Below the pieces are notes generated by a model. That model was given only the letters and a program-made list of their open reading frames with translations. It did not search any database and was not told where the DNA came from. From Roseibium sp. Sym1 (GTDB lineage: Bacteria > Pseudomonadota > Alphaproteobacteria > Rhizobiales > Stappiaceae): a stretch of 64,000 nt of DNA. A program made the translations under genes and the position numbers. Of the stretch, positions 20,796 to 30,458 are shown piece by piece. Within the stretch, counting starts at the first letter, position 1, and the number at the start of each line of letters is the position of its first letter. The stretch spans positions 5,182,501 through 5,246,500 of the forward strand of contig NZ_CP114786.1 of the NCBI RefSeq assembly GCF_027359675.1, read 5' to 3'.

Positions 20796-21191
20796 TCAAT
20801 ACCAGTTGAGCGCGACCTTGGCTTCGTCGGACATCCGGTCCGGTGTCCAGGGGGGATCGAAGACCATGTCGACATTGACCGGACCGACACCGGCCACGGA
20901 GGCGACAGCGTTTTCGACCCAGCCCGGCATTTCACCGGCCACGGGGCAGCCGGGCGCTGTCAGGGTCATGTCGATGTTGATCGACCGGTCATCCTCGATA
21001 TCGACCTTGTAGATCAGGCCGAGCTCATAGATATCGCACGGGATCTCAGGATCGTAGACCGTCTTCAGCGCCCCGACGATGTCGGTGGTCAGCCTGTCCA
21101 GCTCATCGGCGGGAATCGCACTCCTGGCGGAGACTTCCGCCTGGAGCTCTTCGCCGTCGGCTGCGGTATCAATCGTGGTAGCGTTTTCCAT
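20796..21191 (-). CDS. sufT: SUF-system assembly protein SufT (MIP18/DUF59 family)
   Basis: The 131-residue MIP18/DUF59 protein has 'IVGALKTVYDPEIPCDIYELGLIYKVDIED' and 'MTLTAPGCPVAGEMPGWVENAV'. These include the DPEIP turn and the reactive Cys of the TAPGCP motif seen in SufT/PaaD-like factors that help mature Fe-S proteins. It sits between sufS and sufA in the operon. Confidence 0.88.
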   Translation of the reverse strand: MENATTIDTAADGEELQAEVSARSAIPADELDRLTTDIVGALKTVYDPEIPCDIYELGLIYKVDIEDDRSINIDMTLTAPGCPVAGEMPGWVENAVASVAGVGPVNVDMVFDPPWTPDRMSDEAKVALNWY

Positions 21192-21202
21192 GGGGTCCGT
21201 CC

Positions 21203-22459
21203 TTACCCGAAAAAGCTCTGTGCTTTCAACAGGGCTTCATAGAGAGCGTCCACCTCGGAACGCGTGTTGTAAAGCCCGAAACTTGCCCGACATGTAGAGG
21301 TCACGCCGTATCTTGCCAAGAGCGGCTGCGCACAATGGGTGCCGGCTCGTACCGCGACTCCAGCCCGGTCGATGATGGTCGCCACGTCATGGGCGTGGGC
21401 GCCCTCCAGTTCGAAGGACACGATCGCGCCCTTGCCCGGCGCGTCTCCGAAGATCCGCAGCGAATTGATTTCGCGCAGCTTCTGGTGGGCATAGTCCTTG
21501 AGGTCGGCCTCGTGCCTGGCAATGTTCTCCCGACCGAGCGCCTCCATGTAGTCGAGCGCCGCGCCCAGTCCGATCGCCTGGACGATCGGCGGTGTGCCGG
21601 CCTCGAAACGATGCGGCGGATCATTGTAGGTGACGACGTCCTCGGTGACATCGAGGATCATCTCGCCGCCGCCATTGAACGGGCGCAATGCCTTCAGGCG
21701 CTCCGGCTTGCCCCACAGGACGCCGATTCCGGACGGGCCGTAGACCTTGTGCCCGGTGAAGACGTAATAGTCGCAATCGAGATCCTGCACATCCACCGGC
21801 AGATGGACAGCCGCCTGGCTGCCATCGACCAGCACCGGAATGCCGCGTTCATGCGCGATCCGGCAGACTTCCTTGACCGGCACCACCGTGCCGAGGACGT
21901 TGGACATGTGCGTGATCGCCACGAGCTTGGTCTTGTCGCTGAGAGCGTCCTCGAAGGCATCCAGGTCAAAAGACCCGTCCTCGCGCACGTAGACCCATTT
22001 CAGCGCGGCGCCATGGCGTTCGCGGTGAAAATGCCAGGGCACGATGTTGGAATGATGCTCCATGATGGAGAGCACGATTTCGCCGCCATCGGCGAAATGG
22101 TCCGGGCCGAGGCCATAGGACACAAGGTTGATCGCTTCGGTGGTCGATTTGGTGAAGACCACATCGTCGACCGACTTGGCATTCAGGAACCGGCGCACCT
22201 TCTCGCGCGCCGCTTCGTAGTTGTCCGTGGCCGTGTTGGAGAGAAAATGCAGGCCGCGATGCACATTGGCATATTCATGCGAATACGCTTTGGTCACCGC
22301 GTCGATGACCGCCTGCGGTTTCTGCGCGGAGGCGCCATTGTCCAGATAGACCAGCGGCTTGCCGTAGACCTCCCGCGCCAGGATCGGGAAATCCCCGCGG
22401 ATGGCCTCGACGTCGTAACCGGCTGAGCCGGTCGTCTGTTCTGCGGTGGCGACCGTCAT
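21203..22459 (-). CDS. sufS: Cysteine desulfurase SufS (group II)
   Basis: The 418-residue PLP enzyme mobilises sulfur from cysteine for cluster assembly by SufBCD. Visible motifs are 'VYLDNGASAQKPQAVIDA', 'VFTKSTTEAINLVSYGL', the Schiff-base lysine in 'FTGHKVYGPSGIGVLWG', and the catalytic Cys in the short loop 'GVTSTCRASFGLYNT' typical of group II enzymes. The ATG at 22459 is preceded by GAGGAG at 9 nt; the GTG at 22468 would sit on that Shine-Dalgarno and is less likely. Confidence 0.95.
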   Translation of the reverse strand: MTVATAEQTTGSAGYDVEAIRGDFPILAREVYGKPLVYLDNGASAQKPQAVIDAVTKAYSHEYANVHRGLHFLSNTATDNYEAAREKVRRFLNAKSVDDVVFTKSTTEAINLVSYGLGPDHFADGGEIVLSIMEHHSNIVPWHFHRERHGAALKWVYVREDGSFDLDAFEDALSDKTKLVAITHMSNVLGTVVPVKEVCRIAHERGIPVLVDGSQAAVHLPVDVQDLDCDYYVFTGHKVYGPSGIGVLWGKPERLKALRPFNGGGEMILDVTEDVVTYNDPPHRFEAGTPPIVQAIGLGAALDYMEALGRENIARHEADLKDYAHQKLREINSLRIFGDAPGKGAIVSFELEGAHAHDVATIIDRAGVAVRAGTHCAQPLLARYGVTSTCRASFGLYNTRSEVDALYEALLKAQSFFG

Positions 22460-22497
22460 GCGGCGCACTCCTCGTTTTAACCCAGGTCCGGATGTCT

Positions 22498-23817
22498 TCA
22501 GTGGCCGGCAAGCCAGTCGCGCACGCGCGCTTCCAGGCCTTCGGTCACATCATCCTCGCCATATTCTTCAATTGCTTCGGACAGGAAAGCCAGAACCAGC
22601 AAGGTCCGGGCTTCATCCTCTGGAATGCCGCGGGCGCGCAGGTAGAACAGCAGGTCCTCGTCGATCTGTCCGCTGGTCGCTCCATGGGCGCACAGAACGT
22701 CATCGGCGAAGATCTCCAGTTCCGGCTTGTTGGCCATTTCCGCTTCTTCTGACAGAAGCAGCGCCTGGGTCATCATCTCGCCGTCGGTCTTCTGGGCATG
22801 CGGCGCGACGTTGATCCGGCCCTGATAGACCCCACGGGCACGTCCGTCGAGCACGGTCTTGAAGAATTCCCGGCTGTTGCAATGCGGCACGGCATGGTCG
22901 ACGATCAGGGTCTGATCGGCCAGCGCGTCTCCGCCTGCCATGGTCACGCCGTAGATTTTGGCCTCGGAATTCTCGCCGGTGAAGTTGATGAATTGCTGGT
23001 TCCGGGTGAAGCGCGGACCGGCAATGAACCCCAGGGTCTTGAACTCTGTCTCGGCCCCCAATGTCGCGATGGTGGTGAACAGGCGCGGCGCAGCGGCGTT
23101 GCCGACGACCAGTCGGGTCGAAGCGAGTGCTGCCTTGTCGGCCAGCGTGCAATCGAAAACCGTGTTGAGTTCACCCTCGCCGGTATCGCCGACAAAGGTC
23201 TCCAGAAGACGCAGTTTGGCACCTTCGCCGAGAGAGACCTTGTTGCGGGTCACCTGGGCACCGGCGGACGTTGCCACCTGGACCAGTTCGACCGGCTTGG
23301 AGATTTCGGCTTCCGCCTTGACCTCGATCACGACACCGCCCTGCACGAAGGCCGTGTTGAGTGCGACCACGCCATCATTCGGGCCGGTCTTGGGCGACGC
23401 CAGAAGCCGGGCACCGTTCTCACCGTTCAGTGCGTCGGTCAACGCGGTCAGCGTCACGCCTTCGGCTGCGAGAGCCTCGGTGTCAGACAGCTCCGCCATA
23501 TAGGTGCCATTGGCAACGACGATCCGGTACCGGTCCAGGTCGCCATAGCTGTCCTGACCGTCCAGCAGCGCCTTGGCCACGGCTGCGTCGGCGGCGGCTG
23601 CCAGCGGAGCAGCGGATTTCAGGAAGGCGCGCAGATCGGAATACTTGTATTCCTCGACGCGGCGATGCGGCAGACCGCGATCACGGATCTGGCCGAGCGC
23701 GGCCTCGCGGAGCGCCGAGACGGCTACCGAACCGGACAGTGCCCCCTTTGAAGCATCAAAGCGCTCCAGCAGGTCGCTTTCGGCCTGGGTGTGTTTGATG
23801 GGTACGCTTGCGTTCAT
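22498..23817 (-). CDS. sufD: Fe-S cluster assembly protein SufD
   Basis: The 439-residue scaffold partner in the SufBC2D complex has the typical N-terminal 'RGLPHRRVEEYKYSDLRAFL' and the beta-helix core ending 'DQTLIVDHAVPHCNSREFFKTVLDGRARGVYQGRINVAPHAQKTDGEMMTQALLLSEEAEMANKPELEIFADDVLCAHGATSGQ', with the conserved His-Gly-Ala-Thr-Gly/Ser region. It lies 14 bp downstream of sufC. Confidence 0.95.
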   Translation of the reverse strand: MNASVPIKHTQAESDLLERFDASKGALSGSVAVSALREAALGQIRDRGLPHRRVEEYKYSDLRAFLKSAAPLAAAADAAVAKALLDGQDSYGDLDRYRIVVANGTYMAELSDTEALAAEGVTLTALTDALNGENGARLLASPKTGPNDGVVALNTAFVQGGVVIEVKAEAEISKPVELVQVATSAGAQVTRNKVSLGEGAKLRLLETFVGDTGEGELNTVFDCTLADKAALASTRLVVGNAAAPRLFTTIATLGAETEFKTLGFIAGPRFTRNQQFINFTGENSEAKIYGVTMAGGDALADQTLIVDHAVPHCNSREFFKTVLDGRARGVYQGRINVAPHAQKTDGEMMTQALLLSEEAEMANKPELEIFADDVLCAHGATSGQIDEDLLFYLRARGIPEDEARTLLVLAFLSEAIEEYGEDDVTEGLEARVRDWLAGH

Positions 23818-23831
23818 GTCGCGTTGCTCCC

Positions 23832-24587
<756 letters not shown>

Positions 24588-24652
24588 TGAGATATTTCCT
24601 CGTCATTCAGCGGACCTCGCGGCCCAAATCAAATTCAAATTGCGTCAGGGCC

Positions 24653-26125
24653 TCAGCCCACGGAGCCTTCCAGGCTGATCGAGATCAGCTTCTGGGCCTC
24701 GACGGCGAATTCCATCGGCAGCTGCTGGATCACGTCCTTGACAAAGCCGTTGACGATCAGCGCCACGGCTTCTTCTTCCGACAGGCCGCGCTGCAGGCAG
24801 TAGAACATCTGGTCGTCCGAGATCTTCGAGGTGGTCGCCTCGTGCTCGAACTGGGCCGAGGCGTTCTTGCTCTCGATGTAAGGCACCGTGTGGGCACCAC
24901 ATTCCTGGCCGATCAGCAGCGAATCGCACTGGGTGAAGTTGCGGGCGTTCGATGCCTTGCGGTGCGCGGAGATCAGGCCGCGATAGGTGTTTTCCGACTT
25001 GCCGGCGGAGATGCCCTTGGAGATCACCCGGCTGGACGTGTTCTTGCCCAGGTGGATCATCTTGGTGCCGCTGTCGATCTGCTGGTGGCCGTTGGAAACG
25101 GCGATGGAATAGAACTCGCCGCGGGAATTGTCGCCCCGCAGGATGCAGGACGGGTATTTCCAGGTGATCGCGGAACCGGTCTCGACCTGGGTCCAGGAGA
25201 TCTTGGAGTTCTTGCCGCGGCAGTCGCCGCGCTTGGTGACGAAGTTGTAGATGCCGCCCTTGCCGTCCTTGTCGCCCGGGAACCAGTTCTGGACGGTGGA
25301 ATACTTGATCTCGGCATCGTCCAGCGCGATCAGTTCGACCACGGCCGCGTGCAGCTGGTTCTCGTCGCGCTGCGGAGCGGTACAGCCTTCCAGGTAGGAA
25401 ACGTAGGAACCCTTGTCGGCGATGATCAGCGTGCGCTCGAACTGGCCGGTGTTCTGCTCGTTGATGCGGAAATAGGTCGACAGTTCCATCGGGCAGCGCA
25501 CGCCCTCGGGAATGTAGACGAAGGATCCGTCGGAGAAGACCGCCGAATTGAGCGTTGCGTAGAAGTTGTCGGTGACCGGCACGACCGAGCCGAGATACTT
25601 CTTCACCAGGTCCGGATATTCGCGGAGCGCTTCCGAGATGGAGCAGAAGATGACGCCGGCCTTCTTCAGCTCTTCCTTGAAGGTGGTGACCACGGAGACC
25701 GAGTCGAAGACGGCATCGACGGCAACCCGGTTCTTCGGTTCGACACCGGCCAGGATTTCCTGCTCCGCCAGTGGAATGCCGAGTTTCGCGTAGGTCGCCA
25801 GCAGTTCCGGGTCGACTTCATCAAGGCTTTTCGGGCCTTCGACGGATTTCGGCGAGGCCCAGTAATAAAGGTCGTCGAAGTCGATCTTCGGATAGGAAAC
25901 ACGTGCCCAGCTCGGCTCTACCATCTGCTGGAAACGGCGCAGGGCATCAAGCCGCCACTCCGTCATCCATTCCGGTTCGTTCTTCTTTGCCGACAAAAAC
26001 CGCACCGTCTCCTCGGAAAGACCCTTGGCGCCTTTTTCCGATTCGATGTCCGTTACGAAGCCGTATTTATACTGGTCAACATCGATGGCTTTCACCGTGT
26101 CGATGGTTTCCTGTACAGCTGGCAT
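24653..26125 (-). CDS. sufB: Fe-S cluster assembly protein SufB
   Basis: The 490-residue main scaffold of the SufBC2D complex has '[22 protein letters not shown]', '[18 protein letters not shown]', '[16 protein letters not shown]', '[42 protein letters not shown]' with the cluster-binding Cys, and the C-terminal '[19 protein letters not shown]'. Length is standard. Confidence 0.96.
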   Translation of the reverse strand: MPAVQETIDTVKAIDVDQYKYGFVTDIESEKGAKGLSEETVRFLSAKKNEPEWMTEWRLDALRRFQQMVEPSWARVSYPKIDFDDLYYWASPKSVEGPKSLDEVDPELLATYAKLGIPLAEQEILAGVEPKNRVAVDAVFDSVSVVTTFKEELKKAGVIFCSISEALREYPDLVKKYLGSVVPVTDNFYATLNSAVFSDGSFVYIPEGVRCPMELSTYFRINEQNTGQFERTLIIADKGSYVSYLEGCTAPQRDENQLHAAVVELIALDDAEIKYSTVQNWFPGDKDGKGGIYNFVTKRGDCRGKNSKISWTQVETGSAITWKYPSCILRGDNSRGEFYSIAVSNGHQQIDSGTKMIHLGKNTSSRVISKGISAGKSENTYRGLISAHRKASNARNFTQCDSLLIGQECGAHTVPYIESKNASAQFEHEATTSKISDDQMFYCLQRGLSEEEAVALIVNGFVKDVIQQLPMEFAVEAQKLISISLEGSVG

Positions 26126-26230
26126 ACCTTGCCTCCATTCAGCGGGCCCCGTGCCCGCATTTCATATCCTGTTGCAGGGAGCAGCCCTCGCCTGCCTGTT
26201 GCTGGCGGACGCACCGCCGAATTCTCCTGG

Positions 26231-27400
26231 TCAAGCCGCCTGGTGGCGTGCCTGCGGATTGAGCCTGTCAACGATCCCCGGCCAGAGCTCGAGGAACCTG
26301 TCGATGTCTTCTGCGCGCGTGTCCCAGCCCATGCTGACACGCAAGGCGCAACGCGCGAGATCCTCGGCGCCCCCCATGGCGGTCAGAACGTGGGACACGG
26401 ACACCTTGCCGGAAGAACAGGCCGACCCGGACGACACGGATACGCGCTCCAGATCGAAAGCGATCAATGCCGTTTCCGCCGGAATTCCGGGAACGGCAAA
26501 ACAGCTTGTGTTGGCCAGGCGGTCTGCACCCTCGCCGAAGATGACGGTCGCTGGACAAACGGCACGCAGTCCCGTTTCAAGCCTGGCTTTCAAGTCTTCC
26601 AGATGGCGCGTGTCGGACGCCTCTTCAAGGGCAGCTGTACCCGCGACACCGAAGCCTGCAATCGCGGCCACGTTTTCCGTGCCGCCACGGCGCCAGTTTT
26701 CCTGGCCACCGCCGATCATCAGCGGAGATGGCAGCCTGGCCGTGGAACGGACAACAACAGCGCCGATGCCTTGCGGACCGCCGAACTTGTGTGCCGACAG
26801 GGTCGCTACATCTGCCTGCCATGCGTCCAGGTCAATCGCCATCCGGCCTGCGGCCTGCACCGCATCTACATGGAAAAAGTGACCATACTTGCCTGCAATT
26901 TCACCGATCCGCGCCAATGGCTGGATCACGCCTGTTTCATTGTTGGCCGCCATCACGGAAATCAGGCTCGGGGACGCATCCCGCACCGCCGCTTCCAGGT
27001 CTTCCAGACGCACCGCCCCCTGTTCGTCGACCGGAAGCACAACCTGGTCCGCAGCGGCGAAACGGCCCCCCGTGACGACGGAGGGATGTTCAACCGCGCT
27101 GCGGAACAGCTTGTCGAGATAGACCGGCGCTCCCTGGTCCTGCCAGACGGGCGTCAATGCGGTCATGTTGGCTTCCGTACCGCCGGACACGAAGGTCACC
27201 GCACGGGTCCTTGCCTTGCACAGACGCGCAACCTGCTCGCGCGCGGCCTCGATACGGCCGCGTGCCTTGCGGCCATGGCCGTGAACGGAAGAGGCATTTC
27301 CGGCATCACCCAGGACATCGATCATGATCTCGCGCACTGCCGGACGCAGCGGTGCTCCGGCGTTGTGGTCAAGATAGATCGGGTCAGACTGACGCGGCAT
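26231..27400 (-). CDS. Cysteine desulfurase (IscS/NifS-like, group I), first gene of suf operon
   Basis: The 389-residue PLP enzyme differs from SufS downstream. It has 'IYLDHNAGAPLRPAVREIM', 'VTFVSGGTEANMTAL', the lysine motif 'TLSAHKFGGPQGIGAVVVR', and the long catalytic-Cys loop 'SVSSGSACSSGKVSVSHVL' of group I (NifS/IscS) desulfurases. A second desulfurase at the head of suf operons is common in alphaproteobacteria. It is separated by about 100 bp from sufB. The 5' leader from the putative promoter is about 180 nt. Confidence 0.92.
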   Translation of the reverse strand: MPRQSDPIYLDHNAGAPLRPAVREIMIDVLGDAGNASSVHGHGRKARGRIEAAREQVARLCKARTRAVTFVSGGTEANMTALTPVWQDQGAPVYLDKLFRSAVEHPSVVTGGRFAAADQVVLPVDEQGAVRLEDLEAAVRDASPSLISVMAANNETGVIQPLARIGEIAGKYGHFFHVDAVQAAGRMAIDLDAWQADVATLSAHKFGGPQGIGAVVVRSTARLPSPLMIGGGQENWRRGGTENVAAIAGFGVAGTAALEEASDTRHLEDLKARLETGLRAVCPATVIFGEGADRLANTSCFAVPGIPAETALIAFDLERVSVSSGSACSSGKVSVSHVLTAMGGAEDLARCALRVSMGWDTRAEDIDRFLELWPGIVDRLNPQARHQAA

Positions 27401-27567
27401 GACACCTCGGGCCCATGATGCTGTTGTATCCAGACTCGAAATTTCGCTTGTTTGTCAGACACATGTGCGAAATTCCTTGAAATTTTCCGCTGTGACGACG
27501 ATAACACCCCCAACCGGTCGAACCGAGCATTGCTGCCTTCCGGACTGCCTCTGGGTGGTGATGCGAA

Positions 27568-27586
27568 GTTTCGAATAATTCTAAAC
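27568..27586. promoter_or_regulatory. ICE-like (Irr) operator at the suf promoter
   Basis: The 17-bp core TTTCGAATAATTCTAAA (27569-27585) differs at one base from the published iron control element TTTAGAA-N3-TTCTAAA bound by the haem-responsive Fur-family regulator Irr. Flanking G and C extend the symmetry to 19 bp. A further half-site TTCTAAA follows at 27591-27597. The element overlaps the inferred transcription start of the suf operon, the position expected for repression. Confidence 0.65.
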
Positions 27587-27589
27587 AGG

Positions 27590-27618
27590 GTTCTAAAAAC
27601 TTGGAGCTTGAGAGTCAA
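27590..27618 (-). promoter_or_regulatory. Putative sigma-70 promoter of the suf operon
   Basis: Read on the minus strand, TTGACT (27613-27618) is followed after 17 bp by TAGAAC (27590-27595), matching the -35 and -10 consensus at 5/6 and 4/6. Transcription would start near 27583, inside the ICE-like operator, leaving a leader of about 180 nt before the first desulfurase gene. Confidence 0.5.
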
Positions 27619-27707
27619 GTTTAGACTTACGGGAAACCACGTAACCGGCACCCTAATTTCACGCGCCAGTTTCCCTGCGCGACATTATGACAAGGACTTA
27701 GTTCTTC

Positions 27708-28376
27708 ATGCCTGAGGTGATCTTCAACGGTCCCGCCGGCCGGCTCGAGGGCCGGTTCCATCCCGCCAAGAAACGGAATGCGCCCATCGCGCTGGTTCTG
27801 CATCTGCATCCGCAATTCGGCGGAACGATGAACAACCAGATCGTCTACCAGATGTATTACATGTTCGCCCGGCGCGGTTTTGCCGTTCTGCGGTTCAATT
27901 TCCGTGGCGTCGGCCGTTCCCAGGGCTCCTTCGATCACGGCCAGGGCGAGTTGTCCGATGCGGCTGCGGCTCTTGACTGGGTGCAGACCGTCCATACCGA
28001 CGCGCGTGCCTGCTGGATTGCCGGCTTCTCGTTCGGTGCCTGGATCGGCATGCAGCTCCTGATGCGCCGTCCGGAAGTGGAAGGCTTCATTTCCGTGGCG
28101 CCGCCCGCCAACCTCCACGACTTCTCGTTCCTGGCCCCCTGCCCGTCTTCCGGCCTGATCGTTCACGGCGACAACGACAAGGTCGTGCCGCAGAAGGACG
28201 TGCAGACGCTGGTCGACAAGCTGAAAACCCAGAAGGGCATCGTCATCGACCACGAGACCATTCCGGGCGCGAACCACTTCTTCGAGAACGACATGGACGA
28301 CCTGATCGAGCGCTGCGGCACCTATGTCGACAAGCGGCTCGGCCTGACCCCTGCCGATTACGTCGATATCGACTGA
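27708..28376 (+). CDS. Alpha/beta hydrolase of the CocE/NonD-like small hydrolase family
   Basis: The 222-residue product has 'GPAGRLEGRFHPAKKRNAPIALVLHLHPQFGGTMNNQIVYQMYYMFARRGFAVLRFNFRGVGRSQG', 'CWIAGFSFGAWIGMQLL' (G-F-S-F-G nucleophile elbow), 'GDNDKVVP' with the acid residue, and 'IPGANHFFEN' with the catalytic His. This protein is commonly conserved in alphaproteobacteria with no known substrate. It is divergent from the suf operon and ends at a strong terminator. Confidence 0.82.
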   Translation: MPEVIFNGPAGRLEGRFHPAKKRNAPIALVLHLHPQFGGTMNNQIVYQMYYMFARRGFAVLRFNFRGVGRSQGSFDHGQGELSDAAAALDWVQTVHTDARACWIAGFSFGAWIGMQLLMRRPEVEGFISVAPPANLHDFSFLAPCPSSGLIVHGDNDKVVPQKDVQTLVDKLKTQKGIVIDHETIPGANHFFENDMDDLIERCGTYVDKRLGLTPADYVDID

Positions 28377-28390
28377 CCAGACGGATCCGA

Positions 28391-28418
28391 AAGGCCCGCC
28401 ACCCGGCGGGCCTTTTTT
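28391..28418 (+). terminator. Rho-independent terminator after the alpha/beta hydrolase gene
   Basis: A 10-bp perfect stem (AAGGCCCGCC / GGCGGGCCTT) with a 4-nt ACCC loop runs into a TTTTTT tract. It begins 14 bp after the hydrolase stop codon and ends just before the next gene. Confidence 0.9.
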
Positions 28419-28433
28419 GCTTTATGTAGGCAT

Positions 28434-28916
28434 ATGACCAATTCAACGGATGACCTGGCGATAAGGGCTGCCGGTTCCGGCGATTTTGAAGGCCTTCGGG
28501 ATCTCTACCGCCACCTCGTCACCGATGACCTGCCGGCGGCGGACGCATTGCAGCGGCAGACTTTCGCGGAAATGATGCAACACCCCCGCCTCACCATCCT
28601 CTTGGCGCAGAAAGACAGACGGCTGGTGGCCTCCTGTACTCTTGTGATTGTTCCTAACATGACGCGCGGCTGTGCTCCGTACGCGCTGGTCGAAAACGTC
28701 GTGACCCATGAAAACTGGCGTGGCCTGGGGATAGGCCGCCGCCTCATGGAAACAGCCCTCGAGCGGGCCTTCGACGAAGGCTGTTTCAAGATCATGCTGC
28801 TTTCCGGCGCCGACAACACGGCGGCACACAGGTTTTACAAGCGACTCGGCTTTGCCAACACCAAGACCGGTTTTGAACTTCGCGCACCTGGGTATCCGGC
28901 ACGGTTGACCCGTTGA
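28434..28916 (+). CDS. GNAT-family N-acetyltransferase
   Basis: The 160-residue product has the GNAT acetyl-CoA-binding motif A in 'VENVVTHENWRGLGIGRRLMETALERAF' and the motif B segment 'MLLSGADNTAAHRFYKRLGF'. The substrate is unknown. The ATG at 28434 follows the terminator directly, so it must have its own promoter or rely on readthrough. Confidence 0.85.
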   Translation: MTNSTDDLAIRAAGSGDFEGLRDLYRHLVTDDLPAADALQRQTFAEMMQHPRLTILLAQKDRRLVASCTLVIVPNMTRGCAPYALVENVVTHENWRGLGIGRRLMETALERAFDEGCFKIMLLSGADNTAAHRFYKRLGFANTKTGFELRAPGYPARLTR

Positions 28917-28976
28917 CATCCTGTGCCTGGAGCACATCTTTTGAATTCCGTCAGCAGATGTCCAATCGGGGGGCGC

Positions 28977-29768
28977 ATGTCAGGATACGTCGGTTCGCCA
29001 AAGCAGATTGCGCTCCAGAAACGCGCGGAAGACATGTATGGCTGGACAATGTCCACGCCCGGTGCCTGCAACAACGCGCGCATGCTCGGGTCTGACGATC
29101 CCGACCGCCTTGGCTTTCCCACGATCCGGCAATACCTGCAGGAAGATGGAATTTTCGGTTTCCGCCTGCTGCCGAAATCCGACCTGGGCCGGTTGAAAGA
29201 GGAAATGGCGAGGTCCGATGCCAGGGTGGACACCTGGGATGTTTTTTGCGGCGATGCCGAAGCCGTCGCAAACACGACCGCCGGCATTCTCTCAAGCGGA
29301 CTTCCCTCCGGTTTCCACGAGATGCCTCCCCTCGACGGTGTCGAGGGGGCACGCACAAGGCTGTTTCAGGAGTTCATTGCCTCAGCGGGGATAGCCCCGT
29401 TTTCCGCAGGATTTTTGAACGGCCGGTTCGGCAAGGTGGTCAATGTCGGACTTGTCGACACTGACGGTGCCCTGGCGGCCTGTGCCCATGCCTACCTGCC
29501 CCACAACGCGCATAGTCCCTACCATGCCTGGGCCTGGGGTGGGCTTGTTGCCGTTGCACCCGATCATCGCGGCAAGGGGCTCGGCAGCATCGTCAACGCG
29601 CTCATGGCCAGGGCGGCACTGGACACGTTGTCGGCAACACATGTCTACGAACTGGTTTCCGCGTCCAATACCGCGTCTCGAAAGATGGTCGAAAACTCCG
29701 GGCTCCGTCTCTCGAGCGACCTGTTTTCAGGGCTGGCGACCTGTTCTGAAGACCGGTTCACACGCTGA
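28977..29768 (+). CDS. GNAT-family N-acetyltransferase, large form
   Basis: The 263-residue product has an N-terminal ~130-residue region without a clear family and a C-terminal GNAT domain: 'WGGLVAVAPDHRGKGLGSIVNALMARAAL' (motif A, R-G-K-G-L-G) and 'ELVSASNTASRKMVENSGLRL' (motif B). The start was taken as the ATG at 28977 (MSGYVGSPKQ) after a run of Gs; the frame is open back to 28923. It lies 60 bp after another, unrelated GNAT gene. The substrate is unknown. Confidence 0.75.
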   Translation: MSGYVGSPKQIALQKRAEDMYGWTMSTPGACNNARMLGSDDPDRLGFPTIRQYLQEDGIFGFRLLPKSDLGRLKEEMARSDARVDTWDVFCGDAEAVANTTAGILSSGLPSGFHEMPPLDGVEGARTRLFQEFIASAGIAPFSAGFLNGRFGKVVNVGLVDTDGALAACAHAYLPHNAHSPYHAWAWGGLVAVAPDHRGKGLGSIVNALMARAALDTLSATHVYELVSASNTASRKMVENSGLRLSSDLFSGLATCSEDRFTR

Positions 29769-29798
29769 GTCGTTGAAACCGGCGACCGCCCCACAAGG

Positions 29799-30344
29799 TC
29801 AGCCCTGGAACGGTTTCGGCCGGGGAACGCCCGGCCCCGCATCGACACCATCATCCGGGCCGGCCAGCGGATCCTCGCCATCGGCCACAACGCCCTTGAT
29901 TGGAGGACCGGTATAGTCCTCCGGCGGCGGCACCTTGGAGGCAAGCTTGCAGTTGGTCAGCCAGATGTCATAGACGGGATGCTCAACCGCATGCAAACCG
30001 GGGCTGGCGGCGTACATCCAGCCGGAAAAGATCCTGCGGACCTCATTGTTGAGCGTGATTTCGTCAACCTGGACAAAACCGGTTGTCAGCGGCGATTCCG
30101 TTTGCGGCCGCGTGTGGCAGACCCTCGGGGTCACCTGCAGAGCCCCGAACTGAACCGTCTCGCCGATATAGACGTCGAAGGAAATGATACGTCCGGTGAT
30201 CTTGTCCAGGCCGGAAAAGACGGCGACAGGATTCTCGATCTTCTCGGCAAGGGCCAGCGACGGGATCGAGGCCGCAATCGCGGCAAATCCGATTACCCTG
30301 CAGGCGCGTTTTGCCGCTTTCATCGTTTCAAACACGTGAGCCAT
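29799..30344 (-). CDS. DUF2155-domain exported protein
   Basis: The 181-residue product has an N-terminal signal-like segment ('VIGFAAIAASIPSLALAEK') and a DUF2155 domain: 'VAVFSGLDKITGRIISFDVYIGETVQFGALQVTPRVCHTRP' and 'FVQVDEITLNNEVRRIFSGWMYAASPGLHAVEHPVYDIWLTNCK'. This periplasmic family of unknown function is widespread in alphaproteobacteria. An alternative ATG is at 30323. It lies downstream of valS on the same strand. Confidence 0.88.
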   Translation of the reverse strand: MAHVFETMKAAKRACRVIGFAAIAASIPSLALAEKIENPVAVFSGLDKITGRIISFDVYIGETVQFGALQVTPRVCHTRPQTESPLTTGFVQVDEITLNNEVRRIFSGWMYAASPGLHAVEHPVYDIWLTNCKLASKVPPPEDYTGPPIKGVVADGEDPLAGPDDGVDAGPGVPRPKPFQG

Positions 30345-30458
30345 CAGCTTCGAAGTGATTCCCTGGTGCCTAGCATACTGAGGTTCCTGAGCGCCGCGCT
30401 AGCACCGAATTGCGGCCCGGAAAAGACAAAACCGCATTCCCGGGCCGCTTGATCGGTT

